From: Flavobacteriaceae bacterium
Lineage (GTDB): Bacteria; Bacteroidota; Bacteroidia; Flavobacteriales; Flavobacteriaceae
Length of the DNA stretch: 64,000 nt
NCBI GenBank assembly: GCA_014238425.1
Contig: JABABD010000029.1
Coordinates: 186,001 to 250,000, forward strand
Reading direction: 5' to 3'
Each line of letters opens with the position of its first letter. The first letter of the stretch is position 1. Shown here piece after piece: positions 54,974 through 64,000 of this stretch. The translations under genes were made by a program, and so were the position numbers. The notes beneath the pieces were generated by a model that saw nothing but the letters and a program-made list of their open reading frames with translations, ran no database searches and was not told the DNA's origin.

Positions 54974-55990
54974 TTAGGAACGTATTTTCTGTTCCCAATC
55001 CCAAGCACTTTTAAGAGCCTCTTCAAGTGTTGATTTTGCAGTCCACCCTAATTCTGTATTTGCTTTGGCAGTATCAGCGAAAGCAGATATCACATCGCCT
55101 TCTCGTCGACTTACTATTTTGTAGTTAAGCTTTTGATCTGATACTTTCTCAAAACCCTTAATGACATCTAATACAGAAGAGCCAGTTCCTGTACCAATGT
55201 TAAATACTTCGTAATTGCTTTTATTTTTGTTTTCAATAAGACGTTTCAATGCAACGACATGGGCTTTGGCTAGATCGACCACATGTATGTAATCTCGGAT
55301 GCAAGTGCCATCATGTGTAGGGTAATCATCCCCAAAAACAGACAATTGCTCTCTAAGTCCAATCGCTGTTTGGGTAATGTATGGAATCAAGTTTTGAGGG
55401 ATGCCAATTGGCAATTCACCAATTTTAACTGATTCATGTGCTCCAATTGGATTAAAGTAACGTAAGGCTATTGCCTTTATGTCTTTCGAAACCTTGCAAG
55501 TATCACGTATGATTTCCTCTCCTATCTGTTTGGTATTGCCATAAGGAGATTCTGCCGGTTTTACAGGAGCACTCTCCGTAATCGGCATATCATCTGCTTG
55601 GCCATACACAGTACAGGATGAACTGAATATAAAACTACCATTCCCTTTTTTCTGCAATTCTTGTAATAGATACACTAGGGTATTTAGATTGTTTTCATAG
55701 TACAGAAGTGGGTTTTCTACACTTTCACCAACGGCTTTGGAGGCTGCGAAATGAATAACACCATCAATGTCATTATATTCCTTGAAAAAACTCAAGACGG
55801 AGGTCTTATCCCTTAGATCTATATTCTTGAACACAGGTCTTTTCCTGGTGATGGACTCAATGCCAACCAGTACATCTTCTGATGAGTTAGATAAATTATC
55901 AATGATGATGACTTCAAAGCCTTGGTTTTGGAGCTCAACCACTACATGAGACCCAATAAACCCTAATCCTCCGGTAACGAGTATTTTCAT
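54974..55990 (-). CDS. galE: UDP-glucose 4-epimerase
   Basis: Interconverts UDP-glucose and UDP-galactose (338 residues, short-chain dehydrogenase fold). NAD-binding TGGLGFIGSHVV opens the protein. The catalytic Ser and Tyr-Lys pair are in FSSSCTVYG and SPYGNTKQIGEE. Substrate signatures are ALRYFNPIGAHESVKIGELP and GDDYPTHDGTCIRDYIHVVD. It stands alone on the minus strand, 143 bp from the RHS/Cys-rich operon, so linkage to that operon is doubtful. Confidence 0.96.
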   Translation of the reverse strand: MKILVTGGLGFIGSHVVVELQNQGFEVIIIDNLSNSSEDVLVGIESITRKRPVFKNIDLRDKTSVLSFFKEYNDIDGVIHFAASKAVGESVENPLLYYENNLNTLVYLLQELQKKGNGSFIFSSSCTVYGQADDMPITESAPVKPAESPYGNTKQIGEEIIRDTCKVSKDIKAIALRYFNPIGAHESVKIGELPIGIPQNLIPYITQTAIGLREQLSVFGDDYPTHDGTCIRDYIHVVDLAKAHVVALKRLIENKNKSNYEVFNIGTGTGSSVLDVIKGFEKVSDQKLNYKIVSRREGDVISAFADTAKANTELGWTAKSTLEEALKSAWDWEQKIRS

Positions 55991-56133
55991 AATTACAATT
56001 GAATTCCAAAAATAATCAAAAAATAAGCCCCAACATGAGAGTCAGAGCCTAAATATATATCTTACTTATATATGCATAGATCAAAGTATTTTAGTTCTTG
56101 ATTTAAGGATGACTGAGGCAAAACATTTTATAT

Positions 56134-56427
56134 TTAATCTCCTATTAATCTGCATTTGGTCCAATAATAACAATCTTTTGAATTATCAAGACCGCATTCC
56201 TTTGTAAATTGTTGACCAATTAATTTATCATATGCTGGATTTTTGCCTTTCAAAACAGAGGTGCATTTTGGATACGAGTATTTACACTCTATAGCACCCT
56301 TTAATTTTGATGTTTTCCCATTTGGAAGTACCACCATAAGATCCCCTTGAGGGCATTCTGACGGTTGGATTCCGACTTGAATAAATCTAGCTCCTTTAAT
56401 TGGCATTACTTGCTTTGGTATTTTCAT
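56134..56427 (-). CDS. Small Cys-rich protein, paralogue of the one at 63297
   Basis: No family recognised. It has 97 residues, no signal peptide and six Cys. Features shared with the 98-residue protein encoded at 63297-63593 are a CP(Q/D)GDL motif, VLPNGKT(S)KL, an AI(E/G)C with YSYP after it, a YDKLIG segment, then ECG and DCYYW..C near the end. It starts 10 bp after the RHS-Hint gene, the place where polymorphic-toxin immunity genes lie. It could instead be a secreted or modified peptide product. Low complexity is absent and the paralogue match is strong, so it is a real gene. Confidence 0.7.
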   Translation of the reverse strand: MKIPKQVMPIKGARFIQVGIQPSECPQGDLMVVLPNGKTSKLKGAIECKYSYPKCTSVLKGKNPAYDKLIGQQFTKECGLDNSKDCYYWTKCRLIGD

Positions 56428-56437
56428 AATATGATTT

Positions 56438-56620
56438 TTAAAGTAATAATAATAATAACAATAATTCAGGTAAAACCTCGGCTAATACATCGGCCGCAAC
56501 TTCTGCGCCTATCTCGGCACCTATCTCAGCACCAACTTCAGTTCCTATCTCAGCGCCAGCTTCAGCTCCTACATCAGCTCCTACCTCAGAGCCTAATTCA
56601 CTAGTTATATCGGCTTCGGC
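56438..56620. repeat. Low-complexity coding repeat at the 3' end of the RHS-Hint gene
   Basis: Read on the minus strand, this encodes repeated Gly-Ala-Glu-(Ile/Val) units followed by a poly-Leu end made of TTA/TTG codons; the plus strand shows AATAATAATAA-type triplet repeats at 56440-56465. It occupies the position where RHS-Hint proteins usually carry a toxin domain. Confidence 0.65.
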
Positions 56621-59600
56621 CTCTGTACTGGCATCCAGGCTAGATTCGGCTACATCACCATCTCCCATTTCTGTATCATCGCCCAAACCATCCTGTGATC
56701 CAGTACAATCATTATGCACTAAAATTCCAGAATTGCTTACAAAATAATTATGGTTGTCTTCTACTTCAAAATTAAAAACAGCCACGTTTTTCTCAATAAT
56801 CTTGATGCCAATGATGGGAATTTCATCCATTTTTTTGTTCAACAAAATGTCACCAATATGAAGCTTTGAAGCCGCTTTATAGGTGCCATTCTTAATTTTA
56901 AATGGATGCTCCTCCGTTGTATATATATGTTCGCCCTTAATCTCAATTAAGTATAGCTGTTGTTTTTTTCTACGTATAAGATTAGTAACCTTTTTAAGCT
57001 CCACAACATGTGTCAGGTCATTAAAACTCCAAACCATATCGCCGACTTGAATCGATTCAATATTTTTAGTGGTGTTCTCTATCAATACCTTCGTACCAGC
57101 AATAAAACAACCTGTAACGTTATCACCTGTGCCTGATTCCGATACCGTATCCGTACTTGTTTCTTCTATGGTGTCCGTACTTGTTTCATCTTGCTCTACT
57201 ATTTCGTCAGATGAATCATCAAATTCATCTTGAGCATCTTCCCGTCCATCTCGGTATCCATCTCGATATCCTTCATTATATCTATCAGGGATTAATTGTT
57301 CCATTTCATCACCACCTTCATCACCACCTTCATCGCCGCCTTCATTACCATCGTTATCGCCGTTGTTTCGATCTCTGTTCAATCGTATACATTTTGCAAT
57401 ACCTGTTGCTAAGCCAGCACCTACAGATGCAACTCCCGCACCAATACTCCATCCTAAGGCCGGTACGTGTCCTGCGCCACCTACGACGGTATAGTACATT
57501 CCTACACCAGCAAATACACCTCCAATGGCCCCTCCAATACTATAGCCAACTATGGCTCCTAGACAGCTCATTTTACCCGTTGGATCGTTGTATTTAATAG
57601 GGTTGCCTAACACATATTGATACCTATTAAAAGCATCTTGTGTCTTACTACTAGCGCCTAAGCCATTATCTGCAGTCATAAAACGACCAATCTCTGGGTT
57701 ATAATAGCGTTGCCCATAATAGTAAAGCCCAGTTGTGGCACTGAAATCTTTTCCGGTGTATGTAGGTGTATTGGCTATCGCGTTATTCGGTTTATAGAGT
57801 GTTCCATACGGCAAGTAGAACAGGGTTTTATCTAATTTTCCTGATTCATCAGTTAGAAGTCGCGTACTGCTAATTTGATTTTGGTGTAAATACACTGCCT
57901 TTTCTTTTGTTGTAGATCCAGAAATATCTGTATATACCCCTGCTATTTTTCCAGAGGCACCAAACACATAATTAATAGTTTTTTTATGGGTAGTATTTAT
58001 AATCAATTCATAATTTTTTGAAATGTAGTAATGTTCTTTACCGTCAGAAGCTGTCATTTTCACTCGTCTTCCAGTATGATCATAAGTATATAAGACTGAA
58101 TCGTTTGTACTCGGGTTGGTTATTTTTATAAGACGATTTTCACCATCATAGGTAAAACGATTTGAATTTCCTCCTGAGAGTTGTGAAGTGATATTTCCAA
58201 TGTTATTATAATTGGCTTTAAATACCGTGTCGTTTGCCGTATTAATGCCATTTAACATTTGATGTCCTTTGTAAGTATATGTTACATCGTTTTTCTTGAT
58301 TAAATTTCCTGCATTGTCATGATCATACGTTAAGCTTCCATAAGTCCCACTTGAAGTAGCGTTTGTTAAGCGCAAATCACTATAAGTAAAGTTTTGGCTA
58401 TAGTTTAAACCTGAAACATTCAAGTCGGTAATTTTTTCAATCTGATTCAATTGATTCCAGACCAAACTATCATTTAGGATGACATTACTATTAATATCTT
58501 TTATTAAAACCGAAGTCGGAAGTTTATCTGGTGTATAAGTATAGGAAGCTTCAACGCCATTTCCATAAGTAATTTTTTGAGGTGCACCATTGGCATTTCT
58601 ATCACTATATGCAATAAAATTTTTGCCTGCTAGATTAATAGAATCCAAAGAACAGGCTGAAAACTTCTTCGTTAAAACTTTATTGTCTGGATACGTATAT
58701 TCATAGGTGCGACCGGAAGGGTCTACTTTAAATTGGGTAACGAACGGATTGGCCTGTCCATCAATTGCCAAGCTAATTTTTTTTCTGTTACCATAATTAT
58801 CATACGAGTAAATGTATTTAGTGGTGGTAACTCCTTTGGGGTCTACTACTTTTGCTCCAGTCAGTTTACCCAACCCATTAGCAACTGTTTTAGCATCATA
58901 AGAAAAACTCATTTTTGTCCCATCATCCAGACTTCTTGAGACAATTCTCCCTAATTGGTCATAGGCAAACGTAGTTGTGCCATTAGCATCTGTTTTGGTG
59001 CCTAGATTCCCTTCTTTTGTATAGTCAAAAGTTATTTTGCCTTGTGCCGGATTGTATAAGTAGACTTTTCTTCCCTTGGAATCGAACTTTAAAGTATTAG
59101 TAAGTCCGTTAGGGTCTGAAAGTGTAGCAGGGTCTGTAGCACTTGTTTTTCGTGCAAGAATATCATATCCAAAAGTGGTAGTAGCAGGAGAAACAGTTCC
59201 TGATATCATAGTTTTATTTATAGCTTTGCCATTAGCATAAGTGTATTTTAAGGTTTTATCATATTGTTCTGAAGACCCATAAGCTCTTTTGATTGTCATA
59301 TTGTAACCTTTTGCTGTATAGGTATATGAGGTCAAGGTGACACTTGAATCTTTAGCCGCTACACCAGAAGGAGAAGAACTACTTATAACTCTATTATAAG
59401 CATCATGTACTTTGTGAATGTATAATATATTATTGTCTTTTGAGTAGTGAGGCGTTGATTGTTTAGATATGTTCCCTCTGCCATCAAAATAATAATCAAC
59501 AATAATATTGCCATCACCATTGCAATCGGATGTCTTCTCATTTTTATAAGTTACACCTACGCCACTCAAGTAATGTTTTAAATTACTAAATGCAGCAACC

Positions 59601-62600
59601 CCGTTTTCTGGCCAACTCTGAAGAATGGACTCAGTTAAATAAATAGAATCTTTACCCTTTTTCCCAAAGCCGTATTCTTTTAATGTAACCACTTTAGCCG
59701 TCGCAAAAGATGTTGTACCTGTAACTAATGGGTTCACTTCATTTGTAGATGGTTTTATCTGTACAATATCAGGAAGCGGTCCTTGGTTTATAGACTTTCT
59801 CCCAAACTCATCAAATGTTAAAATATGCACATTTCCATTAGGTCCTTTGGTTGCAGATTTTTTACCAAATCTTGGATCATATCCATAGCTATATACTAGC
59901 ACATCCCCTTGATTATTTTTTTCGGTAGTTTTTGTATCAACGTAGGTGTTATACTTTTTGTCATAAGTTCTTGATGCTGTATTTCCTGATGGGTCAGTAA
60001 TATCCATAGTGTTCCCAAATTGATCGTATTTGTATGAATAAGTCAGCCATGTGTTTTCATTAATATCGTTGTCCCAGCTACATCTCGTAGCGACATTCAT
60101 ATTTGAATCATAACTCATATACTTAAGTGAAAAGTCCTGTAAAGAATTAAAATTTGGATTCACGCTGATACAATTGATTGCACTTAAGCCTGTTGTGGTC
60201 TTATTGGATGTAACTTTTACAAGATTCATAAATCCTAACCGCCATAAGTTTGAAACATCATTTGTGAAGGTCTTATGCATATATACATTATCGCTTGCAT
60301 CAATATCATCACCATTTTGGTTAGTATAATTAAGGTTAGAAGTTAATATGGCGTTGCCATATAGATCATGAGTATACGCTTTGCCAATCGAAAATTTGTA
60401 TGAACCATAATCGTACATGTCTGTATTTTCATTAGCCTTTTGTAGTTGATACACCTTAGGATATGGTTGATATATAAGGCTAGCTTGTCCGCTACAAGGT
60501 GTGCCTGGTTCGCATAAATATTTTGTCCATTTATTTGATATAACTTTATTTGCAGAGCATTTGGGGTCTGTTGATGTGCTGCCACAAAGCACCTGAGATT
60601 GTTTCATTAATCCTGTAAATGGAAATGTTTGATGGTAACTCTTTTTTGTAATATTACCTGAGCCAAAGTTCTCAATTGTTACAGTTTGAAAGCCCAACCA
60701 ACCTCGTCCTTGAAGATTATACAGCGCATTTTTATAGTGATATTTTTTTTCTAATGAATAATCAAAAGCGTTAACACTACTTTCATTTTGATTTATATAC
60801 GATGCTACCACATTGATTCGTCCCCCTTTAACCCGTCTTTGATTAAATACAGCAACATTTGGGTTAACCGGCAAAGAAAGTGATGTATGTGCTAAAAATG
60901 ATGCTGATGTAGCTGTAGCGGTACCATCATATGAGTATACTTTTGGATTAGAAATCGTAGAATAAGTCAGAGAATCTTGATTCCCCAGACCATCGGTTGC
61001 TGTCGAACACAGATCAGGATATAAACCAGTATTTAAAGACGCTTTTACAGAGCTTTTCGAAAACCCAACAATTTCGGCTATTCCATCTCCAGTAATATCT
61101 ACCATCATGCGTGGATTACTAGTTGTCCATCCTTGATTAATGCCATAATCTGAATAAGTCGCTCCTCCATTCCAATAGGATTTGGAAAACGAGCTACCAT
61201 CGGAAATCGCAATTTCAACACCGTTTTTTCCATAACCTACCACATCTGCCATGCCATCGTTGTTTACATCTGAAAGAGATCGTGGTGTACTAGAGGTCCA
61301 CCCTTGATTACTTGTGAAATCTGTGAGCCATGGCACTGGAGCTAAAAACTCTTTACCTGTAGATATAGAGACCATTATTTTATCTTTAAAACCGATAATG
61401 TCACTATGACCATCTCCATTAACATCACTCATCATAACAGGTAAATTTCCTGGATTGTTCCATCCTTGGTTTGCTCCAAAATAAGGGAACACTTTTCCGC
61501 CATTCCAAACTTTGGTGTCAAAACTGGTGCCGTTTGAAAGTGCGACTACAACACCAGCATTACTAAACCCTACCACATCAGCAGAACCATCACCATTGAC
61601 GTCTGCCATCACTCGAGTGTTACTGCTTTGCCAACCCTGATTAACGGTAAATCCAGGATACCAGGCTTTTGGTTTATCAAAACCTGACCCGTTTGATAAA
61701 GCTACCATGACATTATTTTTAAACCCTATTAAATCAACTTTATTATCGCCATTAACATCAGCAATTGTCACAGGAAAGGCCCCTGATTGGTTCCACCCTT
61801 GATTAACACCAAAATATGGGAAGGTCTTTCCACCATTCCAGCCAGAGGTATTAAAACCGCCATTATTAAGACTTCCTTTAGAAAGTCCAACAAGTACACC
61901 ATTCATTCCGATACCCACAATATCTGATAGTCCATCCCCATTAACATCTGCCATGTATCTTGGTGTTTTGGAAGCGTTTTGCCAATTTGTGCCATCCATA
62001 CTAAATCCAGAGGACCAAGTTTGAGTATTTGTAAAAAGAGGTGAGCCTGAAGAAGGGTTTACTTGTGCAAGGGACACTTGAGTTCCATTTTTAAAACCAA
62101 TAATATCCATTCGGCCATCTCCATTTACTTCAGCCATGGTCACTGGAAAACTTGACAAATTATTCCATCCCGAATTCGGTGTGAAGGCATTAGTTAAGGC
62201 TGTTTGAGTCGCAGCAAAATTATTAGCACCTTTTTGATATTTAAAGATTGTTTTGGGAAGACTACTAGCCGTCGCAATTTCTTGAATACTTTCAATTTTA
62301 CTGCGGTCAACTGGCGAAGTCTGGGCTTGATATTCGAGCTTATACTGTCTCACTAATTGATTGTCTATATACGTTTTGATAGCAGTCAATCTAGCTCCTG
62401 ACCTAATTAAATAACCGCCAATATATTTGTCTTGAACATCTGCCCTTGATTCATATTCAAATTTCACATATCTGTTTGCTGATATATTGCCATTACTAGT
62501 ATAAGCAATTTCTAAAGGGTAATAGTTTCCTGGACAGGAAATAGGTTTGTTAGTATTAATATCAATGGGATTGGAGATATACTTGTATTCTATAATATTT

Positions 62601-63220
62601 CCGTTTAAATCGGTTAATTTGTTTATCGCCCAAAGACGCACATCCTTCTGACCTGTTGCTAGTATTTTACTGTCTACAGTTCCACCATATTCACGAATTT
62701 TCCCTTTTTTACTTGTTACTACGAAACTATTTGGCCCTGACCCACTTTGTCCGTTAGAAATGATTTTAGCCCAAGATTCTATTTCTGTATGGTATTCTGT
62801 TTGATCGGCACCATAGGTACCCTTAATACTTATTAATCTTGATCCACCTTTTGTAAATCTATCTTTTGAATTATAACTAACTCCACCTGTAAAACCATCT
62901 ATTGCCATTATTGCTCCAACTCTGTTAATTGTTGATAGGCCACCAATATTCCACCCCATTCCCAATTTACCATTCTCTCCTTGACTAGAATATGATAGCA
63001 CCAATTTTGGACTTACTCCATCAATTCCAGGAGGCACTTTAATCGGGATTGACAGATTAGCACCTCCATTTTTGCCGACATTAACTTTAACATTTGTCGC
63101 CCCAATTAATTGTTTGGTGGAAGTAATGGTAGTGTCATTTTCTATATTCGTTTCTACATAATGACATGCTGCTAAAAGCAATATTAAGAAAAGCGAAATG
63201 ATTTGTTTTTGATTTACCAT
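56438..63220 (-). CDS. Giant SpvB/RHS-repeat lipoprotein with Hint domain and low-complexity tail
   Basis: A 2260-residue surface lipoprotein (lipobox LLLLAAC, Cys19). From about 38 it is SpvB/TcaC-like (INVGKNGG-type start, PPGIDGVSPKLVLSYSSQGE, GMGWNIGGLSTINRVG). FG-GAP/VCBS-like repeats run about 360-740 (ADVNGDG(L/H/S)(S/A)D followed by G). YD/RHS repeats follow, ending in an RHS core at about 1835-1884 (YGQRYYNPEIGRFMTADNGL, DPTGK). A glycine-zipper segment and an acidic linker with GGDE repeats precede a self-processing Hint domain at about 2038-2171 (CFIAGTKVLI ... GILVHN). The last 89 residues have Glu/Ala/Gly repeats and end in eight Leu, with no recognisable toxin domain. Confidence 0.88.
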   Translation of the reverse strand: MVNQKQIISLFLILLLAACHYVETNIENDTTITSTKQLIGATNVKVNVGKNGGANLSIPIKVPPGIDGVSPKLVLSYSSQGENGKLGMGWNIGGLSTINRVGAIMAIDGFTGGVSYNSKDRFTKGGSRLISIKGTYGADQTEYHTEIESWAKIISNGQSGSGPNSFVVTSKKGKIREYGGTVDSKILATGQKDVRLWAINKLTDLNGNIIEYKYISNPIDINTNKPISCPGNYYPLEIAYTSNGNISANRYVKFEYESRADVQDKYIGGYLIRSGARLTAIKTYIDNQLVRQYKLEYQAQTSPVDRSKIESIQEIATASSLPKTIFKYQKGANNFAATQTALTNAFTPNSGWNNLSSFPVTMAEVNGDGRMDIIGFKNGTQVSLAQVNPSSGSPLFTNTQTWSSGFSMDGTNWQNASKTPRYMADVNGDGLSDIVGIGMNGVLVGLSKGSLNNGGFNTSGWNGGKTFPYFGVNQGWNQSGAFPVTIADVNGDNKVDLIGFKNNVMVALSNGSGFDKPKAWYPGFTVNQGWQSSNTRVMADVNGDGSADVVGFSNAGVVVALSNGTSFDTKVWNGGKVFPYFGANQGWNNPGNLPVMMSDVNGDGHSDIIGFKDKIMVSISTGKEFLAPVPWLTDFTSNQGWTSSTPRSLSDVNNDGMADVVGYGKNGVEIAISDGSSFSKSYWNGGATYSDYGINQGWTTSNPRMMVDITGDGIAEIVGFSKSSVKASLNTGLYPDLCSTATDGLGNQDSLTYSTISNPKVYSYDGTATATSASFLAHTSLSLPVNPNVAVFNQRRVKGGRINVVASYINQNESSVNAFDYSLEKKYHYKNALYNLQGRGWLGFQTVTIENFGSGNITKKSYHQTFPFTGLMKQSQVLCGSTSTDPKCSANKVISNKWTKYLCEPGTPCSGQASLIYQPYPKVYQLQKANENTDMYDYGSYKFSIGKAYTHDLYGNAILTSNLNYTNQNGDDIDASDNVYMHKTFTNDVSNLWRLGFMNLVKVTSNKTTTGLSAINCISVNPNFNSLQDFSLKYMSYDSNMNVATRCSWDNDINENTWLTYSYKYDQFGNTMDITDPSGNTASRTYDKKYNTYVDTKTTEKNNQGDVLVYSYGYDPRFGKKSATKGPNGNVHILTFDEFGRKSINQGPLPDIVQIKPSTNEVNPLVTGTTSFATAKVVTLKEYGFGKKGKDSIYLTESILQSWPENGVAAFSNLKHYLSGVGVTYKNEKTSDCNGDGNIIVDYYFDGRGNISKQSTPHYSKDNNILYIHKVHDAYNRVISSSSPSGVAAKDSSVTLTSYTYTAKGYNMTIKRAYGSSEQYDKTLKYTYANGKAINKTMISGTVSPATTTFGYDILARKTSATDPATLSDPNGLTNTLKFDSKGRKVYLYNPAQGKITFDYTKEGNLGTKTDANGTTTFAYDQLGRIVSRSLDDGTKMSFSYDAKTVANGLGKLTGAKVVDPKGVTTTKYIYSYDNYGNRKKISLAIDGQANPFVTQFKVDPSGRTYEYTYPDNKVLTKKFSACSLDSINLAGKNFIAYSDRNANGAPQKITYGNGVEASYTYTPDKLPTSVLIKDINSNVILNDSLVWNQLNQIEKITDLNVSGLNYSQNFTYSDLRLTNATSSGTYGSLTYDHDNAGNLIKKNDVTYTYKGHQMLNGINTANDTVFKANYNNIGNITSQLSGGNSNRFTYDGENRLIKITNPSTNDSVLYTYDHTGRRVKMTASDGKEHYYISKNYELIINTTHKKTINYVFGASGKIAGVYTDISGSTTKEKAVYLHQNQISSTRLLTDESGKLDKTLFYLPYGTLYKPNNAIANTPTYTGKDFSATTGLYYYGQRYYNPEIGRFMTADNGLGASSKTQDAFNRYQYVLGNPIKYNDPTGKMSCLGAIVGYSIGGAIGGVFAGVGMYYTVVGGAGHVPALGWSIGAGVASVGAGLATGIAKCIRLNRDRNNGDNDGNEGGDEGGDEGGDEMEQLIPDRYNEGYRDGYRDGREDAQDEFDDSSDEIVEQDETSTDTIEETSTDTVSESGTGDNVTGCFIAGTKVLIENTTKNIESIQVGDMVWSFNDLTHVVELKKVTNLIRRKKQQLYLIEIKGEHIYTTEEHPFKIKNGTYKAASKLHIGDILLNKKMDEIPIIGIKIIEKNVAVFNFEVEDNHNYFVSNSGILVHNDCTGSQDGLGDDTEMGDGDVAESSLDASTEAEADITSELGSEVGADVGAEAGAEIGTEVGAEIGAEIGAEVAADVLAEVLPELLLLLLLL

Positions 63221-63296
63221 TGCAGTTGATTTTATGGTTGGTTGATAAGTGATGCAGTGCCGATTTATGGCGACACTGCATTTGCAAAGAATTCAA

Positions 63297-63593
63297 TTAA
63301 AGGCCATTGCAGTTAACATAGTAGTAGCAGTCATTCACATTATTTGTGCCACAGGTATCAGGAAAATGCTCCCCTATGATTCTGTCGTAGTAAGCGTTTT
63401 TGCTTCCGCGGCATGGATGGCAGCCGGTTGGGTAGGAGTAACAGCATCCTATAGCATTATGAAGTTTAGCTGTGGTGCCATTAGGAAGTGTAACATTAAG
63501 ATCTCCATCTGGACAATCGGAAGGTGAAATTTTAGAATAGTTTGTCGAAATGCCGAATTTGCTTAACGGTTTACTTGGATTTTGAAGTTTCAT
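63297..63593 (-). CDS. Small Cys-rich protein, paralogue of the one at 56134
   Basis: A 98-residue protein with eight Cys, no signal peptide, and a basic, Pro/Ser-containing start (MKLQNPSKPLSKFGIST). The core DCPDGDLNVTLPNGTTAKLH, the AIGCCYSYP segment and the ending CGTNNVNDCYYYVNC align along the whole length with the product of 56134-56427; six Cys align. It lies between the PatG-like gene (31 bp upstream) and the RHS-Hint gene (76 bp downstream). With a protease-like maturase upstream, a modified-peptide precursor is one reading; a small structural or immunity-type protein is another. Function unknown. Confidence 0.7.
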   Translation of the reverse strand: MKLQNPSKPLSKFGISTNYSKISPSDCPDGDLNVTLPNGTTAKLHNAIGCCYSYPTGCHPCRGSKNAYYDRIIGEHFPDTCGTNNVNDCYYYVNCNGL

Positions 63594-63624
63594 AATTAAA
63601 ATATTTTAAGGTTTGTATTAATGT

Positions 63625-64000
63625 TTAGTAAATTGACCAGTGTCTTATATCCCCAATTGTGGTTGGAACAGGTTCTGTAGTATCTATGGTAAATCCATAT
63701 ACTTTACGAGCTTCTTCCAAGCGTTTCGAAGGATTAAAAAAGACAACTTCGACATCCCATAAATCTCTGTCAGGGCGCACAAATTTGCTTTTCTCTACTG
63801 AAATGTCTGATAGTTGTAGATTGCTTTTTAAAGCTTCTTCAAAAATCTTTGACATTTGGAAAAGATTGGTTGCAGAGTAGTTTAATGCTCTTTCTGCTGA
63901 GCTTCTTCCCATGTTCTGAAGTTCAAAATAGATACGAGATAGGAAGTCATTTAACTGGTTTGCATGTTTCGAATTCCCTTTAACTTTTACAGATTCTAAT
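63625..64000 (-). CDS. PatG C-terminal-domain-like protein (5' part outside the window)
   Basis: The frame is open to the window edge, so only the last 124 residues are visible. They contain SAERALNYSATNLFQMSKIF, DISVEKSKFVRPDRDLWDVE, FFNPSKRLEEARKVYGFTID, and end GDIRHWSIY. From memory this pattern (ERALNYAATNAF, then CRPDSDCWDV and ARKVYRFTVDVSD) is the C-terminal domain of PatG-type cyanobactin maturation proteases. If so, the hidden part would hold a subtilisin-like protease domain. It heads the Cys-rich/RHS-Hint operon on this strand. The assignment rests on recalled motifs and needs the upstream sequence. Confidence 0.55.
   Translation of the reverse strand, partial: LESVKVKGNSKHANQLNDFLSRIYFELQNMGRSSAERALNYSATNLFQMSKIFEEALKSNLQLSDISVEKSKFVRPDRDLWDVEVVFFNPSKRLEEARKVYGFTIDTTEPVPTTIGDIRHWSIY

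Noticed and set aside
57157..57597. 146-residue plus-strand frame rich in His and Leu
   Set aside because: Antisense to the acidic linker and glycine-zipper part of the RHS-Hint protein; composition is a shadow of GGDE repeats.
56134..64000. RHS/PatG-like region considered as a mobile element or prophage
   Set aside because: No integrase, transposase, terminal repeats or phage structural genes are visible, and base composition resembles the flanks.

Overview
The window is a low-GC stretch of chromosome from a member of the Bacteroidota, most likely a marine Flavobacteriaceae. Four things point there: type IX secretion (T9SS) cargo and a PorP/SprF-family protein; promoters of the TTG-N19-TAnnTTTG type (clearest before prs); family-typical gene neighbourhoods (prs-rplY-pth, ribF-HTTM-serS, DUF4286-rsmA-mgtE, GNAT-aspartate kinase beside fbp); and many SPI/SPII signal peptides. 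There is one tRNA (Leu-CAA) and no rRNA, CRISPR array, transposase or prophage.

Layout. 1-4.4 kb: the end of a preT-like gene and preA (pyrimidine reduction), tRNA-Leu, then prs, rplY and pth. 4.4-8.6 kb (minus): a large secreted metalloprotease with a type B T9SS tail, followed by a PorP/SprF protein. 9-24 kb (plus): ribF, an HTTM membrane protein, serS, four tandem paralogues of an unrecognised exported family (12.5-19.2 kb, two with long coiled coils), then TPR, GNAT, DUF4286, rsmA and mgtE. 24-28.3 kb: small metabolic and regulatory genes (cupin, hydroxyacid dehydrogenase, membrane-bound LuxR-type regulator, DUF4199, two VOC proteins, DUF1801, TM2). 28.4-30.8 kb: an arsenic operon, arsR to arsC, in which three consecutive products end in Cys-Cys. 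30.8-35.4 kb (minus): GNAT, aspartate kinase, an OlsF-like fused acyltransferase and a carboxypeptidase-regulatory-like protein. 35.5-39.8 kb: fbp, then a four-gene cassette with a coiled-coil protein, a longin/roadblock-like protein, a Ras-like small GTPase and a hybrid histidine kinase. 40-54.9 kb: mfd, a TlpA-like protein, YraN, LD-carboxypeptidase, a DUF1800/DUF1501 pair, metG, and lipoproteins including an OmpA-family protein. 55-64 kb (minus): galE, and an apparent operon with the C-terminal end of a PatG-like protein (cut by the window edge), a Cys-rich small protein, a 2260-residue SpvB/RHS/Hint lipoprotein, and a second Cys-rich small protein.

The best candidates for undescribed biology are the four-paralogue exported family, the Ras-like GTPase/histidine kinase cassette, the arsenic operon with CC-tailed proteins, and the PatG-like/Cys-rich/RHS-Hint operon. 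Everything here comes from reading the sequence and recalling families; no database search was run.
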